64,000 nucleotides of DNA, from the NCBI GenBank assembly GCA_021904315.1, contig CM038908.1:30990001-31054000 (forward strand), in the 5' to 3' direction. Origin of the DNA: Sphagnum magellanicum (Eukaryota > Streptophyta > Sphagnopsida > Sphagnales > Sphagnaceae). How positions within the stretch are numbered: position 1 is the stretch's first letter; every line of letters starts with the position of its first letter. The notes under the pieces were generated by a model. The model was given only the letters and a program-made list of their open reading frames with translations. It did no database searches and had not been told where the DNA came from. Made by a program: the position numbers and the translations under genes. Positions 1 to 14,600 of the stretch are shown here, one piece after another.

Positions 1-430
1 CTCCCCTTCTCTTAAATTAACAAAAATGAAGAAACAAAATAAAAAATAAAAAATAAAAAATGGGCAAAAAAATCTAAGGCTACGTATTTACTTCTTTTTT
101 TATCTTTTTTTTTTTGGATTTGTTTTTTCGGAAAAATCTAAGGCTACGTATTTGCTTCTTTTTTTATCTTTTTTTTTTTGGATGATGTCTGGCCAGCAGC
201 TCTGGGGAGAGGTTGCTTCCGGTCCGAAATAAGTAACGGCAAGGGGGGGGGGCACAAGTGCATTATGCACCGGGTTCACACTAGTACATTAATTATTTGA
301 CAAAAATAAAAGTCTGGTGTTAATGTTTATTTTATGACCAAACTTTAGACAAAAGTTGTAAATATTGCTAATTAATTTACTAACATTTTTTCTACCAAAG
401 CTGAAAACATAGCCACTATTTTTCAAAAAC
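1..430. other. AT-rich leader with a 50 bp tandem duplication
   Basis: No gene is seen here. A segment of about 50 bp containing AATCTAAGGCTACGTATTT followed by T-rich sequence occurs at about 68-119 and again at about 131-182, nearly identical. A short GC-richer block (183-240) and a run of G (about 243-252) follow. The origin of the block is not recognised. Confidence 0.6.
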
Positions 431-439
431 TTTACAGCC

Positions 440-2740
440 TGGTTTTTGATGTTAAATATCTCAAAATTATTGGATGCAAATGTTTAGTTCACATCAATAA
501 ACCAAGATTGAAATGGTCTCCTAAGTCCAAAGTTGTGTTATTACAAGTTATGACACCACCACTAAATAATATAGAATTTTCATCTTGAAACTAATAAGGT
601 CATTGTCTTTTAAGATGTAATTTTTTACAAAGATTGCATGAGACTTGTCTTAGTTGAAACTACAACCCCAAAATAAGATGTCATTATTTTTGTTCTCCCA
701 CCATATGAAGGGAAATACAAATTACAATCAAAACTACACAAGTCAATCCCCACATAGAAACTGATCCATTTCTTTAAAGAAACAATTATTTGGAGCTTCC
801 AAACCTTATTGGTGAAGAAGCCACCAATGTCTTATTTGGACCCAACTCATAAGAAACATGTGGAACAAACACACCAAATGGAAAAGTTGTCATAACACGC
901 ATGAGGAAAGTGGTGAAAACCCTTTGCAGTTCTAAGTTTTCATGGTTAGTGTCTTTGAAACATAAATAAAACCTATGATGTTTGAAAAAGTAACACAATT
1001 GTCATAATGGGTCAATGCCATGAAATAAGAAATGACCTCAACTGATAAGAACAACACTTGGGGTTTGGATGATTTACTTTTCAGCAAGAAAGCCACCATC
1101 ACAAAATGGGTTTTCAAACTGCAAATTCAAGCTTATGGGACCACTGCAAAATTGAAGTTCAACTAGTTGCTAGGGGGTTTCAACAACACAAACGAAAAGA
1201 CTTTGAAAAGAATTTTGCTCCAATTACCAAATACAACATTTGCCAACAATGACAACCCTAATTGGACATAATAGGTGGCCAATCTTTCATTTTGATGTAC
1301 AAAGACAACTTTTTCAAATGGGGAATTTGCTAAAGAAGTCTACTTGCAATGACCCCAAGATTTATTTTGACTATGTTTTCCAGTGGGCTAAGTACTTTGG
1401 GATCAATTAAAATTTCCAAGAGACCCATTTATTTATTCATGTTCGGTGCCATCTTAATGAACCCAAAGGCCCTCATCAGCCACTTCTATGATACATCAAG
1501 GTTGGGCCCCGTGGCCGGGGGGGTTGACACATTATGTCATTTTCTTGAACACATTATATGACATCAAAGAACTAGGAAAAGAAGGTAAGGTATGTAGGTT
1601 GTTGAAAGTTCTGTATGTGTTGAAACATGCATTCGTGCTTAATATATCAAGATTGATGATTACCTAAAAAGCCAAAGCCTTTAAAAGAGAACTACAAATG
1701 GCTAATCAAGTGTTTTCTTCATGAAGGGGAAAAAGTTGCCTTATTGATGCTCTATGTTGATGACATAGGAAACCCCGTTAAAAAAATTCAATGAATTAAG
1801 TTAGAAAATAAAAAAAGATTTGAGACAATGGACTTGGAATTGTTGAATTGTTTTTTTGGACTAGAATATGCTTTTCAATTAGATGGGATTACAATGACTG
1901 AATGGGGTCGCAACCAAAATGTTTGAAGAATTTGGGTTAACAACTCATAACTTAGTAGTAATATTAATGATGCCAAGTTTCAAGATGATTCTTGACATGG
2001 GAACTTTAGAAGTGGATTTTCATATGTACAAAAGGATGATTGAAAAGTTGAACTTTCTCATTCCAACCCAACTAGATATAACATTTGTTCTAAATCAAAT
2101 TAGTAAAATTTCAAACCAAACCAAAATTCTCAAATGAAATCAAATATTTGTTAAGGTACATTAAGGGAATAATGGATTTAAGTATCCATTACCTCAAGGG
2201 GAGGCATATGAGCTGGCTAGTTTTTTAAATGCAAATTGGGCAAGTGATGTTCATGGTTGGAAATCAACAATAGATATGTTTTTTCGCTTGGATTGAGCCC
2301 AATCACATGTGGAAGCAAGAAAAAACCTTGTACAACATTTTCTTCCATTAAAGCAAAATCCATAACCATGTTGATTGCAACTAAGGAAGTGACATGGTTA
2401 AGAATACTACTATAAGACATTTAAAGAAGTACCAATCCAAGACCAATTCATTTACTGGTGGATAAACAAAAGGTTATTAAATTGTCAAAAAATTCAATTC
2501 TCCATGATCATACCAAGCACATTGTTATCAAACATCACTTCATTAGAAAAAAGGTCGAAGAAGGTGAAATGCAAGTCTGTCATGTTTTTTCATCTAAACA
2601 ACTAGTTGACATCCCAACTAAACCTTTACTTGGCCATTAGTCTTTGAAAATTTGAAAACCAAGCTAGGTTTGGTTGCAACATCTAATCTACCAAAATCAA
2701 ATTAGATAGTATGCAATATGAGTTTCAAATTTGGGGGACA
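440..2740 (+). mobile_element. Decayed Ty1/copia retrotransposon, integrase C-end through RNase H
   Basis: Read in three frames, the + strand shows the order of a copia pol. First comes an integrase C-terminal stretch with GCKCLVHINKPRLKWSPKSK at about 470-530. The start of reverse transcriptase follows (WVFK...LVARGFQQ...FAPITKYN at about 1105-1235), then the HFDVQ region near 1290 and the catalytic YVDD at 1752-1763. A connection region follows (LDITFVLNQISK, about 2083-2115). RNase H is recognisable from its last part (TKHIVIKHHFIRKKVEEGE...QLVDIPTKPL, 2458-2640). A polypurine-like AATTTGGGGGACA lies at about 2728-2740. Many stops and frameshifts interrupt it, so it is a dead copy. The order integrase-RT-RNase H separates copia from gypsy. 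No 5' LTR is visible in the window. Confidence 0.85.
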
Positions 2741-3735
2741 TTCACTAATGTCCACATAGCTAAAAGGTCTTCATTGAACTATAAGATGGAAAAATTGAAA
2801 CTAAGAAGTGAAGGAAGCTTGGGGTAAATATTTCTAATTGATGTGTTTGTGATAACTTGGACTATTAAAATAAACGATTTTTTGCACCAACCATTATAAT
2901 GACTCAAATTAGATTGCACTAACTCAAATTAACATGCCAAAGACAATAGAGTTTTGTGGGATATAAGGGCTTGCACAAATGTAGCCATATGAACTTCATG
3001 ACTAAATCATTTGGGAGAGGTGGCAAGAGCTTTGAGTTCTTCACAACTTTTGAAGATGACATTACAAGCTTCAAATCATTAAAACAACTTATTTCAATTA
3101 TCAAAAACACCACATTTTGATAGCTTGAAACCATTAATGTCAACTCAATTTGATGCAAAGACTTGTGTATAACTTTCTTTATCCATTTTTAAAGAATCTC
3201 AAAAATCTTCATGAATCAAAAACAACCAAACCAAAATATAATTAAAATCAACTACTAAATGGTCCAACATTCAAAACCTTGAGCTTTTATCAAAAATTGA
3301 ATAAGACTCATCATCCAAATTTCTCATTTATTATTCTTAGAGGACTACAACTTAAAGGGGAGGTACATCATTAGGCCAATTTTTAGTCACAAAGATTTGT
3401 AGTTCATATTCATGCAATAACTTCAATCATTATGATCACACTTTTATTATATATTTAGAAATTAATTAAAATAATTACACACACACACACACACACACAT
3501 ATATGTCTGTATGTATGTTATTTTGTGTTTTTTCCTTTCAATCTAGACTCTAGAGCACTGAGAATGTCATAATATTCTCATTGAAATTTCGTCATTAAAT
3601 ATATGTTTTCTTTTTGTTTTTACTTCAGTCTAGAGCTCTGAGATTGAGCTCTAAAATTCTCATTGAGATTTCATTATTATATATGTGTATGTGTGTGCCC
3701 TATTATATTTCCTGTTTACCCTGTAGACGAATTTT
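2741..3735. other. Non-coding stretch, possible 3' LTR remains and CA microsatellite
   Basis: This follows the copia polypurine-like tract and could include the eroded 3' LTR, but I cannot define its ends. It contains a CA repeat at about 3477-3500. It also holds two related blocks, about 3540-3600 and 3610-3675, that share TCTAGAG(C)(T)CT...TTCTCATTGA(G/A)ATTTC, an imperfect local duplication. No coding sequence is supported. Confidence 0.5.
3477..3500. repeat. CA dinucleotide microsatellite
   Basis: An uninterrupted alternating AC tract, followed by a TATATATG/TGTATG stretch. Confidence 0.9.
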
Positions 3736-3832
3736 TATTTATTTATAACTCCAGAACCACTTTGGTTCGCAGTTAACTGCAGAGACCGCCGAAGCATGCC
3801 ACTTTGAACTGGAACAGCTTCGACCGGCTCGC

Positions 3833-5728
<1,896 letters not shown>

Positions 5729-5930
5729 TCTTTAATTTCTTATACTCGTTCAAACTTCTAAAACCCAATATAACAAAAAAAAACGGAAAATTAAAGTCTT
5801 GTCCCCGCTGATCTTCTAGTCTGGATCTGGAGAGTAAGTGATTCAAGTTGGGTGTGGAGAATAGGGTGCTTTCAGATTCACAATACCAGTGTGCAGCTGC
5901 ATGACTTGGTACCCAAATTGTGTAAGCTTT

Positions 5931-5943
5931 GCATTATATAAGC
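5931..5943 (-). promoter_or_regulatory. Possible TATA box of the peroxidase gene
   Basis: On -, GCTTATATAATGC lies about 205 bp upstream of the peroxidase ATG at 5728. It is the best TATA-like site nearby, though the implied leader is rather long. Position and sequence are the only support. Confidence 0.3.
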
Positions 5944-8120
5944 ATCTGAGCAGAGAGACTGCAGTTATGATCTGCTGCTTTCTAGACCCCCCTGGCGATG
6001 GATACAGTCTTTTTCTATTTTCGATCGTGGCTACTATGGAAGAGCCTGATCCAAGCCCCGTACAATTGGTTTTTTTTTTAAGGCGCTGCATGCCGTTACG
6101 AATTGCACATGTTCATGTGCACCGTTTGTCAAGGCTGCTGGTGCCATAGCTTTGCCGGGGGGAGAGAGAGAGGGGGATTTTGAGCTTCTGGAGAAAGCTC
6201 GTGGCGCCGTGGAGCTCGTGCGTGAAGAAGATAAGACTTGATCACTAGCGGCTCACGCGCGGTCTACCATGTGGGAACAATTCTAACATGAGACGTGGGT
6301 TGACAGTTTTGTTTTTATCTTGGAAATTATGTGACAACAAATCCGGGTGTCATAATTAGGGCTTTTAAATTTTTTTAATATCGAGAATCTGGCGAATCTT
6401 TCCCGAAAATTAGCGAAATTAGTCGAATTATTACACTTGAACAAACCAAATCCAGAATTTTCCCAAATTTTTAGTCGAAAAAGACACAAAATTTGTTTGA
6501 AAAAAATAAAATCTCTAGTCCTAACTTTTGTGGTGAACGAGGATGTTGCTAAGAGCATGGCCAACTGCAGCAGTAAATCGGCCTTGACACTACTTTGTAG
6601 ATGAATATCATCCACAGAAAAACAATGTGAGTCTTCTTTAGCTTGGTAAAAATGCACATGTGGGCACTGCCTTGCAAGAGCACCCCTAGCACCCCTATGC
6701 AAGATGACCCTCAAAATCTTCAACACAAATTTTAGCTTGCCTTACCCCTATCAAACTATACTATTGTTATTTTTTGTCACTAAATTATCTTGAATCTCTC
6801 ACATACCTCCAAAATTTCAACATTCAGACTTAAACTATTACAAGGCATGATCAAATTTTTGGCAACAAAAGTTCAAAATTTTTATACTCTTTTGTAACAA
6901 CTACATGATATCCAAATGACTTTTTTTAGCACTAAATGCTTGTTTCTAATTGGCCAACTACAATGATTGGCCAAGATGGTGAGGGTTAAACACTTTGTAC
7001 AGTGCATCTTTTGTGGTTCGTGGGTGGGGATGGAGGAGAATCTAAACAGTGCACACTGGATGTGATAAATATCAGTGTTTGCATGTAACTGTCAATATCT
7101 ATATATACAGCGTGTAAATCTACTGTAAAACATCTACATGTCTGAATTTTTTACACTTATATTGTTGCGTGTATGTTTTTTTAAACAGTTACATTTACCT
7201 GAGGTCAAGGTAAATATTTGTCAATTACACTTCCACAACCCATGCAAATGTTTTGGGAAGTGTAAGTGTAGATATTATATTTGTTTAATGACCATACCTT
7301 CTTGCAAATCCACATTAATTAGTTGTGCGTGCATCCCAAGTTTCAATTTTATTTATTTAATTTTTTTTGCAGTGAGCCACTTTGATTGGTCATTCTTAAA
7401 AAATCATGATACTTTGTCACTCCTCAAACATTAGCATTTTTCACAAATATGAGGACTATCATGTGTTATTCCAAGAAATATCTTGAACATACATTTTGTC
7501 CCACCTCATTGCTTGAGCACAACTTTTATTACTACTATTACTTTAAATATGAGTAGTACTCAATAATAAATTTTATTATTGCATACTCTTTATTGTAGCT
7601 TTTACAAGCCCTTAAGTATTTATTATACTTATTGTGATTCATACTTATTAATTTCATTAGTTGTAATGCAACCCAAAGCACAAATGTTTTGATGATTTTT
7701 ATTTTTTTACAATGGGTCATTTAGCTGATTTATCATCAAAAACATTATGAAACGCCCCCTTCCCAAGTAAAAATCAGATTTTTTATAATTTTTAACACTT
7801 ACATTATTTTAAATGACTGTGTAAAACCATATAAATATATATTTTTTATATTTACACTATTTTATGTGACCATGTCAAATCATATAATTGTATTTAATTT
7901 TACACTTACATTATTTCACACAATATAAAATAATTTACATGGTTTGACACTTACATGTCTCATGTTCTGCATGAAATCCTAAACCATTTACACACACGAC
8001 AGTGGTAAATATTTATAGAGGGCTACAGGTCATCCTGTAAAACATCTCTCTACATAACTTTTCGAGCTAACATTAAAACTTATTTGTACAAATAAAGTAC
8101 ATCTTGTTTGGCCCTTCGAT
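5944..8120. other. Upstream region and AT-rich intergenic DNA, no supported gene
   Basis: About 5970-6270 is GC-richer than its surroundings, with a short GA/CT tract (about 6161-6172). On -, it has an ATG at 6147 that opens only 37 codons. From 6300 to 8120 the DNA is AT-rich, with runs such as ACACTTACATT and no conserved coding sequence. An open frame on - at 6283-6726 (147 codons) shows no recognisable motif and I do not call it a gene. Confidence 0.5.
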
Positions 8121-8450
8121 CGCTCTTTCATCCCAAATTGGAGTGTAATTGAAAAGGGGGAGAAATGATGCACTTCGCGTCCATGAAACATTACACCACA
8201 TGTTATGTGTCACGTGTTATGTTTGCCATTTGCTGTAATGTGCAAATGTTCATGTGCATCGTAATTGTTGTGAATGAAATTCACCACCATTGTTTCATCC
8301 CAAGTAGGAGAAATAAAAAAGTGAGCAAAATTCAGCAGCATTGTTTCATCCCAAGTTGGAGGGAAATCAAAAAGCGAATGAAATTTAATACCATTGTTTC
8401 ATCCCAAATTGGAGTGAAATTGAAAAGTGAGCCAAATTCAGTAGCATTGC
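8121..8450. repeat. Tandem repeat of 51-53 bp
   Basis: Units begin at 8288, 8339 and 8392 with CATTGTTTCATCCCAA, followed by a GGAG..AAAT(T/C)..AAAG stretch. A truncated fourth begins at 8445, and a related unit lies at about 8121-8160. The units diverge by several bases. The + strand is open across them (8165-8584), but the translation is just the repeat and is not evidence for a gene. Confidence 0.75.
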
Positions 8451-8527
8451 AATTGGTTATCATTACACAAGATTTGGAAGATTTGAGGTTTACAGCATTT
8501 GATTTAATGAAAAGTACATACATAATT

Positions 8528-8730
8528 GTGCATTCACACTTGGTGTCGGGGACTCTAATGTTGAGTCCCCTAGCACCATGCTAGTCATTTAGGACTTGCA
8601 CTTACTTACCATGAACATTTTATGTTAACATTCACTTAACATTAAGCTATTGCCCATTTAACATTGGGTACCAGCTAGGATGCCACCTAGATTATAATTA
8701 ACACTGACTTAACATCAAGTGTGAATGCAC
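8528..8730. mobile_element. Short TIR element (MITE-like), 203 bp
   Basis: The left end GTGCATTCACACTTGGTGT is matched by the reverse complement of the right end (8712-8730) with one mismatch. The interior is non-coding and rich in TTAACATT-like repeats. The flanking bases show no convincing target duplication, so the superfamily is not assigned. Confidence 0.65.
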
Positions 8731-11700
8731 TATAAGCCAATTGTAAAACTCCTTTCAGTACTAATTATTTAGATAACAAATTTGTGTGAAAAGATTTTTT
8801 TTTTTTTTTTTTCATCTTCATTTTTAATTTGGTCCTCAGTAGCTCCAGTGTTAGTTATTTCATGAATATCTTTCATTAACTCAACTATTTGGCAAACTAG
8901 AATACAGATCTGACCTCAGGCTATATCTGCAGGCCACACACAACATGCAAAAAGCCATTGCTAACCCTGTAGGAATAGGATTTGGGCTACAATTCAACCA
9001 ACTTAACATTCTAACATTTCTATACTTGTTTGGACGAAGACCTTAATATCAATTTAGAGCTATTCTCCAATAGTTTTGAAGGCTCACATTTTCCAAGTTT
9101 GTGTGCATTGGATGATACTCCACATTAACAAATAAAATTGTCACAAGGTGCCACAAACTCCTGATAATTGTTCTGCTCAAATACAATTTGTTGTTAACAT
9201 GGGGTGCAGCTCACCCTTGATTTCTAGACTCTCTACATGTTAGGGTCTAGGGTTTAGGAGTTTATTATATTTTACATTTTATGATTTTCTAGATAGAATC
9301 AACCCAATTAACTAAGGTGATTGATAACTGAACTATATGCTTAGAGCATGCAAATTGATACTAGTTGGGTCCCAATATATGTTCAAAATTGATTATTTGA
9401 TAGAGAAATTCATTTCATAAAGACAAAATGTTTTGCTGAATATTTTATAAAACAAAGAAAGATCCAAAAAACATTGAAAATAACCTAAACACTAAACTTC
9501 CTCATTCACCTGACAACATAAAATGAAAACTCCAAGCCTTCAAACCAATAATGTAGAATCTTGTTTCATCTAGCCATTAACCCACTAACAATTCTCTGGC
9601 TTTATTAATGGTAGGTGAAGATTTAACGCATGAAGTAGAAACTTGCTAAAATGTTAAAAGCTCATAAGCAAATTGTAATACTGATGATTTTGGAAACCAA
9701 GTTTTAAAATTGTTGTACTTTTCACATTTAAAAAAGCTTCTTCTTCTAAGGCATTTGCTAGTTGAAGAAATCTTTTGATTAAAGGCACTCTTGGCTATTC
9801 TATGCAAAATTACACCCTAAATTCATGTTCTTTACTTAGAAGATGGTATGATCCATGGGGAAGGTGAAATGAGATATTCCCATAAGCAATAATGTAAAAG
9901 AAAAACCAATGGGTTGACGTGGTTCATAGTGGCCCAATCATTGTAACTTACACATTACTGTTTCAAAACAAGGGGCTTGAATATGTGAACACAGTTATAA
10001 CATGAGGACATCAATGCTCACTTCTAGAAGGTTTTTCTGTTAATTTTTAAAGCTGATGTGACAAAATAGGATTGGTAGATTAGGACTAATTATATTGTTT
10101 AAAAACACACATTACACTATTTCAAAAACGTTTTTGGATGTTTAATATTAATCAATTTCATTTTAAATTTGTCCAAATGTTATAATGATGCATTTAGAAT
10201 ATTGTTGTATATTTATACATTGCACATTCTCAACATGAACTTAGTATATTACTTTATTGCTACACTCACAAATGTGGTGGTAAGTTGTTGGTAACTCAAT
10301 ATTACCAATGATAAGTTTATTGTTGAATTTGTACATGGACTGTCTTAGTTAGCACTAAAATTGATGTGTCAATCCTATATGGTAGGTAGGGTTAGCTCGA
10401 TGTTAAGTGAATGTTAAATGAAAGTTAAATAAACACCAAATCTTCCAAAAATGAAGACATTACATTACAAATTCAATGTTATGTAATAGCCACCAAAAGA
10501 AGGTTTTAAATCAATGATACTTTAGCTCATTCCTCCTCTTTGTACCCTTCACATCCCCTCCAATCAAACACCCCTACACCCCTTCCCTTTCTCTTTCTGC
10601 CTATTTCTTACAAAACCCTCTCTTTGCTCAAGACAATTTGTCTTCTCAATATTAGGAGTGTCCACAAAGATTCCTCATTCAAAAACCATATTGTATGGGA
10701 CCACCATCTCCAACACCTATGGTAAGACCAATCAGAAAATATTTGAATGAAATATGGACTTTGGTAGTTTTAAGTTTTATTGAATTTGTGTACTACTAAA
10801 TGAATATGCTACCATATGCTTATGAGGTTGCAAATCTAAGCAAAAGATGACAAAGAAAAATCAAATGAATATAAAAACTAGAATCCCAAAGCTCCAAGTT
10901 TTGCAAGTTTGCAATTGAATTTACTATAATCAAAATTGTTTGGTAAATAGTGAAAAATATTCTTGAATCCTATAATTCTAGATGATTTACATTCCAACCT
11001 TTTACAAAGTCTTACAACAAACAATTTACAACCTTCAAAAATAAACAAAACACAATTCAAATTATCAAATTGGCATTAATCTACCAAGAAAGAAAGAACT
11101 ACATTTTAAAAATCATTCCAAACTAGTGAAAAAAACCAAAAAGGTTTAATATAGATTGTTTATGAGTAATTCTCTTTTTAAATCATTTAAGAAATATTTT
11201 TTTGGTGTGTTATCTAACATTATTTGAATTATTTTTTCATTTCATTTCAAGGAATCATAAGGTATATTTATGGTATGGACAATATAACAAAACTTATTTT
11301 TCATTTCAAATTGCACTAAATATTTAGTTCTATTACTCATTTAAATAAATTTCAAATAAGTGTTTGAAACAAATTTTATGCATTGGCCTAATTCACAATG
11401 GTTTTCACCTTCCATAATTTCAAAATGATTGATTGTCAAATTTTCAATTTACTTATGGTCAACACCTTGAAAAACCCATTTGTGAAATGATAATTATCAA
11501 AGTTTTCACATATTTAAAAGTATGTGGAATCACATGTGGAATAGATACTACAATTTTCATAAAAATTAAAATTCAATCAATTGATTTTGGAGTACATATA
11601 TTTTCATTTTTCAAATTATAATTATAAATTAATTATACATAATTATAAATTTGTTTGTACAAATATATTTGAATCTACCATGATATACACAGAGAAACAA

Positions 11701-12560
11701 AATTCTTTAAAAAATCTATTGTTTGGGTTATGTTCTACCATAATATACAAAACATGATGAAACTTTCTTTTAATGTTGAAATGGTTTAGAATTCAATCAC
11801 CTAAGAAACCAATACAATGTGACTACATAAAAGGGGTCATTGTAACTTACTTTTACCCATTACTTTCTACATGCCTTGTTGTGAAAATAATCTTTGATCT
11901 TGATTGTGTTTTGTGTTAAATTGTAGGATTAACCATGATTAACAAATTTAGACATTGCATGTTCAATATACATAAACGTTTTTCATGATAGCTTCAAATG
12001 GTGGACAAAAAATCAATAAGAAATGTTGGTTGATATTTCATTCAAAAATGAATTCAAGGACACAACTTATGGCCTAAATTGTCTATGTCAAATAAACTCA
12101 ACTTGTATATGACAACAAAAGAACATGTCAATTTTAGAATAATTATGAAAAAAATATAATTAGGGCAAACATTGATTCATTTATACAAGTTTTAAGTCAT
12201 TAAACATGGATGGGAAATCAAATGGATAGTTTTCACATGTTCAAAACATGTTACACTATGTATTTGAAGCAAAAATTTAAAAGGATTATGAGTGGTAAAA
12301 TCAAGCACATTCATGGATGGTACTTTTGTGATGAAAGAAAATATATATACTAGGTTTATATGGAAGAGGAAACTAATTAGATCATCCACATTTTCAAATA
12401 ATAAAAAAGGTTGTAATTAGGGGATTTAATCATCACTATTGAAATTGTTCATAAATGGAAACTTAAAGAAATATGTAATATGTGTGAAGTTTGTCAATAA
12501 ATTTAGTTACCTTTTGAATGGCAAAATGTATGGGCATCTGTTATTAAAAAATTAAATTGA
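8731..12560. other. AT-rich intergenic DNA, nothing recognisable
   Basis: All six frames are broken into short open stretches without known motifs. A block near 10380-10440 shares TTAAGTGAATGTTAAA-like wording with the interior of the preceding TIR element, which may mark a decayed relative. No RNA gene or structured repeat is evident. Confidence 0.5.
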
Positions 12561-12564
12561 ATTT

Positions 12565-12840
12565 CTATCCATATATGTGAGGTTTACTTACCAACCTCCC
12601 ATCCTGGAGGTGATTATGGAAGATAAGGTTCTCTTTGCATTGTTGACGCTGGGGTCTGTTGCTCACTATAGTGGCAGTACAATACAGGGCCCTCTGAGTG
12701 ACTCTTCGCACATAGTCTTGACAGGGTGGGTTTCCAATGGGAAATTTGGGCATGATCCACAAGCCAGGTTTCCAGTGATACTCACAATTCCTTTCAAAAA
12801 AATAAATTACATTACCTACTAACCAGAACCACCCAAACAC
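12565..12840. other. GC-richer island open on both strands, unrecognised
   Basis: About 250 bp stand out from the AT-rich surroundings. Both strands are open (91 codons on -, 81 on +). The - frame contains CEYHWKPGLWI and PPCQDYVRRVTQRA, which I do not recognise. No splice-flanked exon can be argued securely. It may be a captured gene fragment or part of a transposon. Confidence 0.3.
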
Positions 12841-12869
12841 TCAATGTGACATTACTAGTTATCAAAGTA

Positions 12870-14600
12870 TCATAGAAAGAAAGGCCAGTGTCTGAACTTT
12901 GAACTGTGTGAGTTAAATTCTTGACACCAGAGTCAACTAGGTCTATTGTATAGGTATCGTAGTACCTTTTCAGGTTCGGCACCTCAGTGCCAAATAATTA
13001 ATTTAATTTTCAATTCTTAATTCAGCGGTTAAAATTCGGATTATGAAAATTTCGGCACGCTGTATTAAATTTATTATAAGCAAATACTTGTAGAAGAGAT
13101 GTCTAGTGCTTTTGTGGTTAGGTGGTCAATTAGTTACTGCTGTAAGCCAATTGGAGAGGAGGGGAGGTTAAGGGATCAAACTTACTTAGCTGGCTACATG
13201 AATTTTTAAAATTTTCATCATAACTAACTATTAATATCTTGAAAATTTGACAAATTAGGAAATAATCTAATTTATTCTGAACCTGAAAAGGTATTATGGT
13301 ATATTAATTCCTAGCCTTGAAAAAGGAGTCACACTCAAAGCCCTAATATTATAGGTATGTGGACATAGATGTTATTGCAAGAATACAAAACTACCCCTCT
13401 CCCTCTCTCCATCATGAATGGACCATCCTTTCTGGTTACAAATAAATTAGGTTTTGGGTATTGGAGGGGGATTAGTACTATTTAACCCCCTCCCTCTCTC
13501 TCCACCATGAACAGACAAACAGATCATGAACTTGCATAAATGTTATAAATTATAAATATCTCTCAAATATTATAACTATCTGCTTCTAAGTCTAAATCAG
13601 GGTCTAAATCCGAATCCGAATCTAACATTTTCTTGAGTTTGATATGGCCACACAATGAGGCCTTACTCAAGAAGGTCAAGGTACCAGTGTAGATGCTGGT
13701 TCACACTGGACCACTAGCCTTTTTGTTGCTTTAAACTCCCACCTTCAGCCTTGAACTCTCTTAAGTTCAGAGTTTAGACATCCAGTTCCCAAGACTTTCA
13801 TGGACTTTGCTTTGTCCCCTTTTGCTGGATGTTTTGTTTAATAGAGTTTGCTAAAGTTTCATCATCACTTTTAGGGGGCTTTGAGTGTTCCAACATTATA
13901 TGTGCACATAGTTGTTACTGCTTGCTTCTTCTTTTTCCCTCATTGCCCTTTTGCCCCTCCAAGATCTGTCCAGATTGTCATGCCCAGACACATCTTCGGT
14001 ACTTGCTCACACAAACTTTGGACCCATGTTATGCACTTTTTGAGCCCCACTAGTCAACTGTGAAGGATGGATGATAAGTGGTTAGGAAAAAAAATTCTGC
14101 CGGGTTCTAGCTCCCTAGCTAACCACAGCGGTTAAGCTCAGTTGATTTTTTTCACTACCAACCAACTTGCTAGGTAGGTAAATAATAAAACCAGCCCTTA
14201 CCTATCTAGTTTTCTACCAATTACCTATTTTCCTACCTATCTACATATATATGTGACCTACTTCTTACAAAATGAGTCACCAAGGTGACATTAGATATTG
14301 TTTTAGTTGTTGGTTGTTAGTAGATGGGTAGTAAAACAAGCCCTCATCAATGTATAAGGTATAAATCAACCATCTAGCTACCTAGCGGTCACCTATTAAC
14401 TCAGTTGAGGTTCATTGACAAATGATCAGTCATAGTTTACATCCAGTGGATGGTGAGCTGCTGTTGTGTGCTGGTTCACTCTGGCGACCATTGTCGTTGT
14501 GGCCTGTTATGGCCAATGGGATGTAATGCAAACATCGGGTGCGTGGGATCAATTTCCCCACCCACCTGGCCTAGATCGTTGTTGCTCTTACTATCGCACT
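12870..14600. repeat. Composite dispersed repeat, copy 1
   Basis: Three blocks match the region 33010-36770. Block 1 (12870-12950 and 13310-13345) contains AGTGTCTGAACT, GACAC.AGAGTCAACT and CCTTGAAAAAGGAGTCACA. Block 2 (about 13380-13810) contains the CCAATACCCAAAACCTAAT / TTCATG.TGGAGAGAG motif and the GGAACTGGATGT...GGGAGTT segment, inverted relative to the other copy. Block 3 (about 14050-14600) runs from GTGAAGGATGGATGATAAG to the GATCGTTG...CTGTTACT end. A MITE interrupts block 1. No coding capacity is seen. The element class is unknown. Confidence 0.7.
12963..13293. mobile_element. MITE with perfect 15 bp TIRs, nested in the composite repeat
   Basis: The left end TACCTTTTCAGGTTC and the right end GAACCTGAAAAGGTA are exact inverted repeats. 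The element is 331 bp and non-coding. Flanks TATCGTA (left) and TATGGTA (right) could be an imperfect 7 bp target duplication. The related sequence at about 33080-33110 lacks the insertion and so acts as an empty site. Confidence 0.75.

Noticed and set aside
14520..14600. Possible tRNA-like B box in GTGGGATCAATTTCCCCACCC (and 36700-36725 in the other copy)
   Set aside because: The spacing and sequence do not fit a T-arm and no matching A box was found, so no tRNA or SINE call is made.
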